A stretch of 54,268 nucleotides of DNA from Clostridia bacterium (GTDB lineage: Bacteria > Bacillota > Clostridia > Oscillospirales > Acutalibacteraceae), in the NCBI GenBank assembly GCA_017550625.1, contig JAFZOL010000002.1, positions 1-54,268 on the forward strand. The letters run 5' to 3'. Of this stretch, positions 6,593 through 13,782 are shown piece after piece. Below the pieces are notes generated by a model. The model was not told the DNA's origin, did not search any database, and saw only the letters and a program-made list of their open reading frames with translations. Both the position numbers and the translations under genes were made by a program. Positions within the stretch are counted from its first letter, which is position 1. Each line of letters starts with the position of its first letter.

Positions 6593-9062
6593 ATAGCGCC
6601 TCCTTTCCGGCGTGTTCGATGAGCAGATAGGGCGAATCTTCGTCCGGCTGACGCCCGCCGACGTAAACGCGGTAGGCGCCGGGGTACACGCGGCGCACGC
6701 CGTCGGCACCGAACAGGGAGAAGCTCTCGTCGTCGAGGGCGAAGCGGATCTCCCGCTCCTCCCCCGCTTTTAAGTGGAACCGGCAAAAGCCCTTCAGCCG
6801 CAGACGGGGCTGGTCCGGCAGGCCGGCGGAATCGATGTAAAGCTCGGCGACCTCGTCCGCGTCCATAGAGCCGGCGTTTTTTACCGTGACGGCCACGCCG
6901 TCGGCCGTGCGCCGCAGGCCGGAATAGGCGAACTCTGTGTACGAAAGCCCGAAGCCGAAGTCGAAAAGGGGCTTTATCTTGCGGTACATATAGGTCCTGC
7001 CGTGCGTCATCTCGTAGTCGTCGAAGGGCGGCAGGTCCTCCGTTTTAACGGGGAACATGAGCGGCAGCCTGCCGGAGGGCGAGACCTTGCCGAAAATAAG
7101 GTCCGCGATCGCCGTGCCGCCCCGCTCGCCGGGGTACCACATTTCAAGCACAGCGGCGGCGTTTTCGGCGACCCGGGGGATCGCGACGGCGCTGCCGTTT
7201 TCGAGCACGACGACGAGGTTTTCGTTGACCGCTTTGAGCTTTTTGAGCAGCGCGAGCTGCTCGGCGGGCAGCGAGAGATCGGGCTTGTCGCAGCCCTCGC
7301 GCTCGTATTCGAGCCCGAGGCCGACCACGGCGATCACAGCGTCGGCCTCGGCGGCGATCGCGGTCTCGGCGGCGAACACGTCGTCGGCACTTTCGTCCGG
7401 CGTGATCTGCCAAAGGAGCGCGCAGGCGGGCTTATCGGTCTCGTTCACGAAGCGCAGCAAAAACGGGACGCGCTGCCCGCGGGCAAGGCGGACTTCGTCG
7501 CCGCTCTCATAGGTCCCGTTGTCGAGCGTCAGCTCGGGCGGGGCGCATCTGGAGCCGCCCTCGGCGCGCACGGAAAACCGGTAAACGCCGGTATAGGGGG
7601 CCTCGATCTCGCCGCGCCAGATCGCCGAAAAACGCCCCGGCGTGACGAGGGGATCGGGCATCTGCGCGTCCCATTCGAACCGGATCGCGGGGTCTGTCCG
7701 TTTTTTCGGCAGACCGGCGAAAGATACGTTGTCGTAATAGCTGCCCTCCGCGCCCGGCGCGCCGTCGTGCGAGAAATAGTCGGCGGGCACGGGCCTGAAG
7801 TCTTCGCCGGTCGAAGTATACTTCCACGGCGCGAACAGGACGTTCACGCCTTCATACGCCCGGATGCCTTCGAGCGGCGTGACGGGCGGATGCACCGGCA
7901 CCCCGCTGTAATCTCCGAACTGAGCCTTGTCGGCGTTGTTGCCGCACACGGCCACGGTGAGGCCTTGGGGTTTGAGGGGCAGTATTCCGTTGTTTTTTAA
8001 GAGCACCGCGCTTTTCACGGCGGCTTCATAAGCAAGGCGACCGTGTTCTTCGCAGCCGACAACGGAAAACGGCACGCCGTACCACGGCAGTTTCTCGGGC
8101 GGGTCGAGCTGCCCGGCCTTGATGCGGGCGATCAGCACGCGGCGGACGGCCTCGTCGACGCGTTCGGGCGTGACCATGCCCTTTTCGAGCGCTTCTTTGA
8201 GGTAGAGCTTGAAGAAATGGTCGCTGCACTCGTGATCGACGCCGGCGCCGAGCGCCGCGGCGGCGGCCGAGACCTCATCCGGCTCGGTGTGGTGGGCGTC
8301 CCACAGGCTGCTCACGCCCCCGCAGTCGGAGGTGACGTAGCCATCGAAGCCCCATTCATCCCGCAAAATGTCCGTCAATAGGCGGCGGTTTTCGTGGCAG
8401 GGCACGCCGTTAATCGCGTTATACGCCGCCATGACCGCCTCGGGATGGCCCTCCTGCACCGCGATGCGGAAGGGCTCCAAATGGTATTCCCTGAAGGTCT
8501 TTTCGCTCATGACCGCGTTGCAGGACATACGGTTGTGCTCTTCGTTGTTGGCGGTGAAATGCTTCGGGGTGGCCACCGCTTTGAGATAGACGGGGTCCTT
8601 CCCCTGGATGCCGCGCACGAAGGCCGCGCCGTTTTTGCCGGCGAGATACGGGTCCTCGCCGTAGGTCTCGGCCGTTCTGCCCCAGCGCGGGTCGCGGGCG
8701 AGGTTGAGGTCGGGGCTCCAGAAGGTCAGAAGGCCGTTATAGAGCCCCTCGTAGGGCTTGCCTCCGTTTTCTTCGCGCTCGCCGTGAAAGTATTTCGCGC
8801 GCGCCTCGGTCGAGATCGCGTCGGCGATCGTTTCGAGAAAGGTATCGTCGAACATCGCGCCGAAGGCGATCGCCTGCGGGAACACGGTGAATTTGCCGGG
8901 CCGCACCACGCCGTGCAGGGCCTCGTTGCCGTGATAGTATTTCGGAATGCCGAGCCGCTCCACCGCATCGGCGGTCTCCACAATGAGGCCGAGCTTTTCT
9001 TCGAGGGTGAGCTGCCGCACGAGGGCGTCGGCCCTGTCATATACTTCCCGTGTCGTTTTCAT
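6570..9062 (-). CDS. GH3 family beta-glycosidase with PA14 insert
   Basis: An 830-residue glycoside hydrolase family 3 enzyme. The (beta/alpha)8 domain contains 'RDPRWGRTAETYGEDP' (residues 123-138), 'KHF' (167-169) and the nucleophile loop 'VTSDCGG' with Asp246. The second alpha/beta domain is interrupted by a PA14 carbohydrate-binding insert (about residues 400-540, 'WRGEIEAPYTGVYRFSVRAEGG'), and a fibronectin-III-like domain ends the protein. There is no signal peptide, so it likely acts in the cytosol on imported oligosaccharides. The family contains beta-glucosidases and beta-xylosidases; the 'SDCGG' loop leans towards the xylosidase/arabinofuranosidase branch, but this is only an inference. 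A TTGACG-17-TATAAT promoter lies at 9131-9159. Confidence 0.93.
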   Translation of the reverse strand: MKTTREVYDRADALVRQLTLEEKLGLIVETADAVERLGIPKYYHGNEALHGVVRPGKFTVFPQAIAFGAMFDDTFLETIADAISTEARAKYFHGEREENGGKPYEGLYNGLLTFWSPDLNLARDPRWGRTAETYGEDPYLAGKNGAAFVRGIQGKDPVYLKAVATPKHFTANNEEHNRMSCNAVMSEKTFREYHLEPFRIAVQEGHPEAVMAAYNAINGVPCHENRRLLTDILRDEWGFDGYVTSDCGGVSSLWDAHHTEPDEVSAAAAALGAGVDHECSDHFFKLYLKEALEKGMVTPERVDEAVRRVLIARIKAGQLDPPEKLPWYGVPFSVVGCEEHGRLAYEAAVKSAVLLKNNGILPLKPQGLTVAVCGNNADKAQFGDYSGVPVHPPVTPLEGIRAYEGVNVLFAPWKYTSTGEDFRPVPADYFSHDGAPGAEGSYYDNVSFAGLPKKRTDPAIRFEWDAQMPDPLVTPGRFSAIWRGEIEAPYTGVYRFSVRAEGGSRCAPPELTLDNGTYESGDEVRLARGQRVPFLLRFVNETDKPACALLWQITPDESADDVFAAETAIAAEADAVIAVVGLGLEYEREGCDKPDLSLPAEQLALLKKLKAVNENLVVVLENGSAVAIPRVAENAAAVLEMWYPGERGGTAIADLIFGKVSPSGRLPLMFPVKTEDLPPFDDYEMTHGRTYMYRKIKPLFDFGFGLSYTEFAYSGLRRTADGVAVTVKNAGSMDADEVAELYIDSAGLPDQPRLRLKGFCRFHLKAGEEREIRFALDDESFSLFGADGVRRVYPGAYRVYVGGRQPDEDSPYLLIEHAGKEALYGHGSQG

Positions 9063-9130
9063 CGCGCAGGACTCGCTTTCTTCCGTTTTTCGGATCGGCG
9101 GGGACGCATCCGCGCCGTCCGTATGCTTCT

Positions 9131-9159
9131 ATTATATCGGCACGGCGGCACATCGTCAA
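9131..9159 (-). promoter_or_regulatory. Promoter of the GH3-acetyltransferase operon
   Basis: On the minus strand TTGACG (9154-9159) and TATAAT (9131-9136) are separated by 17 bp, 69 bp before the GH3 start codon. Confidence 0.75.
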
Positions 9160-9206
9160 GAGCGTTTATGGATGGATAGCGAAACGCGACCGTGTGGCAG
9201 CGGAAA

Positions 9207-9232
9207 AGAAAAAACCGTCCGCAAAGGGCGGT
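9207..9232 (-). terminator. Terminator abutting the MITE-like element
   Basis: On the minus strand ACCGCCC/GGACGGT closes a TTTGC loop and is followed by six T. Half of the stem is supplied by the end of the MITE-like element. It would end transcripts coming from the GH16 gene at 10412. A very similar hairpin occurs at 13669. Confidence 0.6.
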
Positions 9233-9506
9233 GCAGATAAGGGATAATATAGCCGCAGCGGCGCACTTGTTTGTGAAATACTGCGTTGCAGGGGACGGAT
9301 AACCGTCAGGTTTATCCGTCCCCTGCTTCTTGTCTTTCGCAAAAATTGCATCCTCTGCGGTGCGAAGCAGTTTTGTCGCCGGCTATTTATCGTCCGAACA
9401 ATTCTGTTCGGCAGGGGATAATCCTGGCGGATATCCCCTGCCGGGCGGGCAGTTCGGGCGGGAAAGAGCGGCGAAAAACCTGTATTATCCCTTATCTGCA
9501 CCGCCC
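9226..9506. mobile_element. MITE-like element, copy 1 (281 bp)
   Basis: The ends are a perfect 24-bp terminal inverted repeat (9226-9249 and 9483-9506) beginning GGGCGGTGCAGATAAGGG. Inside are two long perfect hairpins, one around 9289-9327 (arms GCAGGGGACGGATAA) and one around 9411-9443 (arms GGCAGGGGATA). There is no open reading frame of its own; apparent ORFs crossing it are not coding. An inverted, near-identical copy begins at 54030. Size, terminal repeats, lack of coding capacity and copy number fit a miniature inverted-repeat element mobilised in trans. No clear target-site duplication was seen. Confidence 0.75.
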
Positions 9507-9560
9507 AAAAAGGCGGACGGAACCGAAAAGGACGCAGAATTATTACGCCGGAAACCGGCG

Positions 9561-10412
9561 TCAGGGCAGCTTGTAGGCGCGCACGTAATCGACGCGGAAG
9601 TCGGCGGCGAACGAAGATTTGTCGTTCTTTTCGATATTGCCCGACCAGCCGAACGTGGGCTTGCCGCTGCCGCCGTCCACCTCGCACGAGAGGATCAGGT
9701 ATTCGGGCTTCGTCGAAACGCCGCCGTAGGCCGTGCGGGCCACCTCGCGCCGGTTAATGTAAAAGACGTATTCCTCCGGCGTCCACTTAAGGCCGTAGGT
9801 GTTGAAGTTCTCGTAGGGGTCGTTGCCGAGCCGGAAGACGCCGATGTTTTTGTAGCGGGTCTTGAGGTCGTAGCCGCTGAAATGGATGTTCTGCGTCACG
9901 CGCCAGCTCTTTTTGCCGCCGAGACGCCAGAACGGCGACTCCATGATATCGAGTTCGGCGCCGAGCAGGGCGTTTTTTGACGTGTCGTGGACGCTGTCGT
10001 TGGTCATCCAGAACGCCGACCACAGCCCCCTGCCCTTGGGCAGGACGCAGCGGCACTCGAAATAGCCGTAAGCCTGCTCGAATTTGTGCTGCGTGCTCAG
10101 ACCGCAGGTATACCACCCGGGGCCGAACTCGCCGTCGGGACGGTACTGCGTGCGGATCACGAGCTCGCCGTTTTCGACGCGCGCCTGCGCGGCGCTCCAG
10201 TAGCCGCCCTTGCGCATGCCGAAGCGCTCGTGCGCGCCCCATTTGGCGGGGTCGGGGGCGTCGCCGTCGAAGTCGTCCGAAAACGTCAGCTCGAAGGCGT
10301 CCGGGTCGATCGTGCGGCTCCCCTTTTCGGCGCTTTTCGAGTGGAACACCCGTAAGATCGCGTTCACGAACGCGATGAGGCCGTTCAGAAACCAAGCCGG
10401 GAATACGTTCAC
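9561..10412 (-). CDS. GH16 family endo-beta-glucanase-like enzyme
   Basis: A 283-residue glycoside hydrolase family 16 protein. The catalytic signature is 'GAELDIMES' with nucleophile Glu153, Asp155 and acid/base Glu158. Upstream strands such as 'FSDDFDGDAPDPAKWGAHERFG' and 'YGYFECRCVLPKGRGLWSAFWM' are typical of the laminarinase/lichenase branch. The N-terminus (FLNGLIAFVNAILRVF) is a hydrophobic amphipathic helix without a clear signal cleavage site. The start is a GTG at 10412 preceded by GGAGGGA with 7-nt spacing. Beta-1,3- or mixed-linkage glucan is a reasonable but unproven substrate. This is one of three GH16 genes in the window. Confidence 0.9.
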   Translation of the reverse strand: MNVFPAWFLNGLIAFVNAILRVFHSKSAEKGSRTIDPDAFELTFSDDFDGDAPDPAKWGAHERFGMRKGGYWSAAQARVENGELVIRTQYRPDGEFGPGWYTCGLSTQHKFEQAYGYFECRCVLPKGRGLWSAFWMTNDSVHDTSKNALLGAELDIMESPFWRLGGKKSWRVTQNIHFSGYDLKTRYKNIGVFRLGNDPYENFNTYGLKWTPEEYVFYINRREVARTAYGGVSTKPEYLILSCEVDGGSGKPTFGWSGNIEKNDKSSFAADFRVDYVRAYKLP

Positions 10413-10683
10413 GTGCCGATCCCTCCCTGTTTGTTTGTTGCTTACAGCAAATCACGTTTTTATGGGAAATGCAAAATGCAAAATACAAAATACAAAATGA
10501 TGTGGGATGTGGGATGTGAGATGTGGGATGATGGAAGGGCTTCGCCCTTACCCATTTTCCGCAGGCTCATTCATCCTGACATCCGACATCAGTATTTGCG
10601 AGGGCGGTCATTCGGACTCGGCGCCGTGCGTTTCATATTCACAGCCTTGCGACTTCCCATCCGGAACGGCGGTCGAAGATTTT
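10413..10683. repeat. Intergenic stretch with word-like repeats and a hairpin
   Basis: No gene was seen here. Positions 10468-10499 are a tract of AAATGCA/AAATACA words and 10499-10532 a tract of GATGTGG words. These are followed by the hairpin AAGGGCTTCGCCCTT (10536-10550) inside a 24-bp segment (10533-10556) that recurs perfectly, inverted, at 50880-50903. Confidence 0.7.
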
Positions 10684-11823
10684 TTACGGCCCGGCGAAAG
10701 AAACCGTATCTCTGCCGGGGAGACGCATCATCGCTTCCATCCTTTTGGAAAAACGTTTGTAGAAATCAACCGCCACCGTATCGCCGTCTTCGTTTTCGAG
10801 CCTTGAAACGGCTTCCGCTATTTCTTTCAGGATCAGCCGCATACTGTCGAACGAATACAGATTGCCGCCGTACCAGTCAAACACCCGCTGCCCGTTCACG
10901 CTGGCGTCCCATTCGTCATCTTGTATGGAAGGATCGAAATGCCGGAATAAAAACTCGCTCAAATATTCCGCCACATAGGATTCATCGACAGACATCCCGT
11001 AGCTGACGATAGAGAACTGCTTCTTATCTTCGTCCGGGTCGCCGCAGATCGGATTGATCCAGAACGTTCCGCCGCCTCCCATGCCGTTGGCAATAAAAAT
11101 TTGTTCAACCTTTTTTTGGGACGCTTTGACCCTCGCGTACGGCACCAGATCGTTCTTCCATCCGTAGCCGTACATCTCGATCGCATAATAACTCTCCCAT
11201 TTCCGTACCAACTCGATGTGATAAGGGTATTCCAAATCAAAAACGATTCTGTATTTGCTGCGGCACTCCTCGGAGCAACACCCGTTTTCCAGAGAATAAC
11301 TGTTGATGTACCGTTTCGTTTTCTTCTCGACCTTCATTTCAATACTTCTGAATTCTTTGCCTATTGCCTCGGCAAAGAAGCAGTTTGCGTCGAAATTCGG
11401 ATGGTTCAGCCCCTCTGTCAAACCCGCCGGAACGGTGTTTACGCCGATCCTGGCGCCGCCGCCCCCTATGGGCAGGATCTCAAGCGTCGTTCCGTCGTCA
11501 AAAACGAACTGGACCGGCTCGCACGCCTCGACCTTCCACGGGACCATAACATCGTCAAGGTGCGGATACGTTTCCCACCATTTTTCGCCGGGATCGATTC
11601 CCGCCTCTCTGATCTTCCAATAAACGGCGCCGCTTTGAATGCCGCCGACTTCTCTCACGAAACCGATCACATGGACGCCCGCGATCTTTTTTCCCGTGAG
11701 CTCCAAAGAGTCGAGCGCTTCGACGACTTCTTCGGGCGTAAGGTAATACGGAGCCGACCACTCAAAAAAGTCGAACACACCGTTGAAGTTATCGTTTCCT
11801 TTTATGCCTTGCAAGTACATCAC
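10684..11823 (-). CDS. Hypothetical protein, last gene of the retron operon
   Basis: I do not recognise this 379-residue protein. It is soluble and rather acidic with many aromatic residues, has no signal peptide or membrane segment, and contains a cysteine-rich spot ('GCCSEEC') near residue 180 and a glycine-rich loop ('GMGGGG') near 250. Its codons are clearly less GC-rich than those of its neighbours, suggesting separate ancestry. The open frame begins with GTG-ATG (11823/11820); no good ribosome-binding site separates the two. It starts only 22 bp after the DUF503 gene, so it appears to be the fourth gene of the retron transcript and is a candidate effector by position alone. Confidence 0.6.
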   Translation of the reverse strand: MMYLQGIKGNDNFNGVFDFFEWSAPYYLTPEEVVEALDSLELTGKKIAGVHVIGFVREVGGIQSGAVYWKIREAGIDPGEKWWETYPHLDDVMVPWKVEACEPVQFVFDDGTTLEILPIGGGGARIGVNTVPAGLTEGLNHPNFDANCFFAEAIGKEFRSIEMKVEKKTKRYINSYSLENGCCSEECRSKYRIVFDLEYPYHIELVRKWESYYAIEMYGYGWKNDLVPYARVKASQKKVEQIFIANGMGGGGTFWINPICGDPDEDKKQFSIVSYGMSVDESYVAEYLSEFLFRHFDPSIQDDEWDASVNGQRVFDWYGGNLYSFDSMRLILKEIAEAVSRLENEDGDTVAVDFYKRFSKRMEAMMRLPGRDTVSFAGP

Positions 11824-11844
11824 CTTCGTCTTATTCTGAGGATA

Positions 11845-12126
11845 TCAGCGGAGCTCCCGCACGGTCTCGACGAGCTGCGCCTCGGTGGACGCTTCGACGA
11901 AGCGGGTGATCTCGTCCGTCAGGCGGTCGGCGAAGGCGTTGTCGGGCACGACGGCAGCCACGCCGATCAGCGCGGTCTGATGCGTATCCTGCTCGCCGAT
12001 CTCGGCGGCGGAGACGTGGAACTTGTTTTGGAGCTTCGCGATCAGGCTCTTGACGAGCATGCGCTTTTCTTTCAGGCTGTGCACCCACGGCGCGTACAGC
12101 CGGAACGTTATTGCGGCGATTTTCAT
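11845..12126 (-). CDS. DUF503 (YlxP-like) protein
   Basis: A 93-residue DUF503 protein. The family core is plain: 'SLKEKRMLVKSLIAKLQNKFHVSAAEIGEQDTHQTALIGVAAV', matching YlxP with the invariant LKEKR. YlxP normally sits in the infB-rbfA ribosome-maturation cluster and is thought to associate with ribosomes; its function is not settled. Here it starts 4 bp after the 57-aa gene in the reverse-transcriptase operon, an unexpected setting. It could be a recruited retron component or simply a displaced housekeeping gene. The ATG at 12126 is used because the longer frame upstream overlaps the 57-aa gene and has no start signal. Confidence 0.82.
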   Translation of the reverse strand: MKIAAITFRLYAPWVHSLKEKRMLVKSLIAKLQNKFHVSAAEIGEQDTHQTALIGVAAVVPDNAFADRLTDEITRFVEASTEAQLVETVRELR

Positions 12127-12130
12127 AGGG

Positions 12131-12304
12131 TCACCCGTTGTCTTCGGACGCGCCGGGGGCGTCGGAGGCGTCGGACTGTTCCGGGGAGGGGGCCTTCTTT
12201 TTCTTCGGCGCGGTTTTTTTCGTGTCGGGGAAGTATTTTTCGCGGATCTCCTTCGGGAAATACGCCGCGGGCTCCACATAGGGCAGGCTTGCTTTCTTTT
12301 TCAT
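12131..12304 (-). CDS. 57-aa Lys/Pro-rich protein coupled to the retron RT
   Basis: A small protein of 57 residues whose ATG overlaps the reverse transcriptase stop as ATGA, a classic coupled arrangement. The N-terminal half ('LPYVEPAAYFPKEIREKYFPD') is hydrophobic/aromatic and looks foldable or partner-binding; the C-terminal half (TKKTAPKKKKAPSPEQSD and an acidic tail) looks disordered. No family is recognised. The tight coupling argues that it is translated together with the RT and may bind it, the msDNA or an effector. Confidence 0.65.
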   Translation of the reverse strand: MKKKASLPYVEPAAYFPKEIREKYFPDTKKTAPKKKKAPSPEQSDASDAPGASEDNG

Positions 12305-13254
12305 GGCTGTTCCTCCGGTGTTTTTTTCGGCTGCGCGGCCTCTTTGAGCCACGCGGCGACAAGCGTTTTATATCCGCGCATCTCTTCGTTTTGCGGTTCG
12401 ATCGAAAGGACGTAGTTGACGCGTCCCATAAGGCTCATAAGATAGTCGGCGGGCGGCGTCGGGTCGCCCCGGAACGAGAGGTGGTCCGCCGCGCCGTATT
12501 TTTCGCAGTAATGGACCTCCTGCCGGATCGCGCGTTTATACTCCGCCGGGACGCCGGGGCGCTCGTTCACGATGACGCCGGTGACCTGCTGCCGCCTGCC
12601 CTGCCGCAGGACGGCGGTTTTTTTCTCGTTCAGGAAGAGGCCCATCTTTTTGAGCCGCGCCTTCACGAACGCGATGAGGGGCGCGGGGTCGAAATCGCCC
12701 GAAAAGGTCATGTCGTCGCAATAGCGGGTATAGGCGATTTCGCGGGCGGCGCAGTAACGCCAAACGGCGTCGTCGAAATCCTTCATCACGATGTTCGAGA
12801 TCGCGGGGGACGTGGGCGCGCCCTGCGGGAGCGAATCCTTATACACGCACAGCATCGCGAGCAGCACGCGGTTGCTCTCGGAATACCGCGACGCCGGAAA
12901 CGCTTTTTTCTTCACCAAGGGATAGGTGATGTGGTCGAAGAACCCGCTGATATCGAGCTTGAGCACCGTTTGCCTGCCCACGTGCGGCAGGGCGTTGCGC
13001 TTCGTGCTGCCGCCCGGGCGGTAAGCCGAGGCGCAGGGCGAGATCTCTTCAAGCGGCAGCAGCGTTTCGGCGATGCGGGTCTGGATCGCCTTGAGAAGCG
13101 GGTCGGGGATATGGAGCTCCCGCGTGCCGCCGCCGCGCTTCGGGATCCGCACGGGGCGGTAGTGCTTCGTCACGGCATGGCTGACGCCGTAAAGCGTTCT
13201 GCCGGAAAAACCGAGATCCCGGGAAAGAGAGGAAAACTCCCGATATATGATCAT
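12301..13254 (-). CDS. Retron reverse transcriptase
   Basis: A 317-residue RT that copies part of a cognate structured RNA into multicopy single-stranded DNA. RT motifs occur in order: catalytic Asp101 in 'LKLDISGFFDHI', 'LPQGAPTSPAISN' (142-154), the active site YCDD (178-181, Cys where Ala is usual) and 'GLFLNEKKT' (205-213). Two retron hallmarks are present: NALPH (87-91), matching the NAxxH motif of region X, and VTG (224-226) of region Y. The length is normal for retron RTs and there is no maturase domain. The ATG at 13254 follows AGGAGGGG by 9 nt; a longer frame to 13302 would run through the RNA end. The non-coding RNA lies immediately upstream on the same strand. No fused effector domain is present. 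Confidence 0.93.
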   Translation of the reverse strand: MIIYREFSSLSRDLGFSGRTLYGVSHAVTKHYRPVRIPKRGGGTRELHIPDPLLKAIQTRIAETLLPLEEISPCASAYRPGGSTKRNALPHVGRQTVLKLDISGFFDHITYPLVKKKAFPASRYSESNRVLLAMLCVYKDSLPQGAPTSPAISNIVMKDFDDAVWRYCAAREIAYTRYCDDMTFSGDFDPAPLIAFVKARLKKMGLFLNEKKTAVLRQGRRQQVTGVIVNERPGVPAEYKRAIRQEVHYCEKYGAADHLSFRGDPTPPADYLMSLMGRVNYVLSIEPQNEEMRGYKTLVAAWLKEAAQPKKTPEEQP

Positions 13255-13279
13255 AAGGCGTTCTCCCCTCCTTCCGGGC

Positions 13280-13457
13280 GCGGAACGTAACTGAAAAAGC
13301 ATATCGCCGTTGCGAGCTGTATCTCTGAGCCCGTGAAGCGGGCTGCAATACAGCGAAGCGAACGCGATTGAGCGAAGCGAATCCTGCGGGGATGCCGCGT
13401 ACCGACCGCGACTCGCGGCCGGCGCCGTAAAAAAACGGGTCTGCGCTTACGTTCCGC
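13280..13457 (-). ncRNA. Retron msr-msd RNA
   Basis: On the minus strand, repeat a1 GCGGAACGTAA (13457-13447) and repeat a2 TTACGTTCCGC (13290-13280) are perfectly complementary over 11 bp and bound a 178-nt RNA. Right after a1 comes GC, giving the conserved AGC context with the candidate branching guanosine at 13446, as in classical retrons. The msr part has three small hairpins (13425-13438, 13402-13422 and 13386-13398). The msd part is one long hairpin: an outer stem 13303-13311/13361-13368, then GCTGTAT/ATACAGC and AGCCCG/CGGGCT inside 13316-13354. A CTTTTTC run precedes a2. The RT start codon lies 26 nt beyond a2. Predicted msDNA is about 80-90 nt; the exact ends need experiment. Confidence 0.88.
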
Positions 13458-13502
13458 CGTGATATCTCCATCCGCGTACGCCGACGCGAAATTGGGGCGT
13501 GT

Positions 13503-13540
13503 TTTGCAGGGGGCCCGCCCGGGCGGGCGGACCTGCGGGT
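13503..13540 (-). other. GC-rich hairpin in the retron leader
   Basis: Between the promoter and a1 the minus strand carries a strong hairpin with outer arms GCAGG/CCTGC and an inner CCCGCCCGGGCGGG palindrome. It lies outside a1/a2; it may insulate or stabilise the RNA 5' end. Confidence 0.5.
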
Positions 13541-13550
13541 TCCTGATTCG

Positions 13551-13580
13551 AGTATAGCACATCCCCCGGGGAAAATGCAA
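13551..13580 (-). promoter_or_regulatory. Retron promoter
   Basis: On the minus strand TTGCAT (13575-13580), an 18-bp spacer and TATACT (13551-13556) would start transcription near 13544, about 87 nt before a1, and drive the RNA, RT and downstream genes. Confidence 0.7.
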
Positions 13581-13668
13581 GGCGTTTCGGTCCCGAAAAC
13601 GGGACTGTGCGGGCAGGCGATGGAAAAAACCGCGGCGCCGACTTATAAAAAACGGGCGCTTCGCGAAA

Positions 13669-13691
13669 ACCGTCCGCAAAGGGCGGTTTTT
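13669..13691 (+). terminator. Intrinsic terminator between retron and esterase
   Basis: ACCGTCC/GGGCGGT with a GCAAA loop and a T-run. No plus-strand gene precedes it closely, so it may protect the esterase promoter from stray transcription or be a relic. Confidence 0.55.
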
Positions 13692-13733
13692 CGGGATGCC
13701 CGGAGGATCGGGCGGTTTTTTCGCGTTTTGGAA

Positions 13734-13762
13734 TTGCAAACGGCGTTCGGCTGCGGTATAAT
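13734..13762 (+). promoter_or_regulatory. Promoter of the esterase-oxidoreductase operon
   Basis: TTGCAA (13734-13739) and TATAAT (13757-13762) with a 17-bp spacer, 21 bp before the esterase start, which has an AAGGGGG ribosome-binding site. Confidence 0.8.
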
Positions 13763-13782
13763 GAAGAAAAGGGGGCGCGGAT

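Noticed and set aside
9330-9980. Open frames running through the MITE-like element (and the match at 54017-54205)
   Set aside because: They share residues only because the elements share DNA; the frames cross terminal repeats and hairpins and have no ribosome-binding site.
12301-13254. Group II intron maturase or diversity-generating-retroelement RT
   Set aside because: There is no maturase or HNH domain, no intron RNA, and no template/variable repeat pair; NAxxH, VTG and the flanking a1/a2 repeats point to a retron.
11101-13290. 729-aa plus-strand open frame opposite the retron
   Set aside because: It crosses several well-supported minus-strand genes and the a2 repeat, and shows no recognisable domain.
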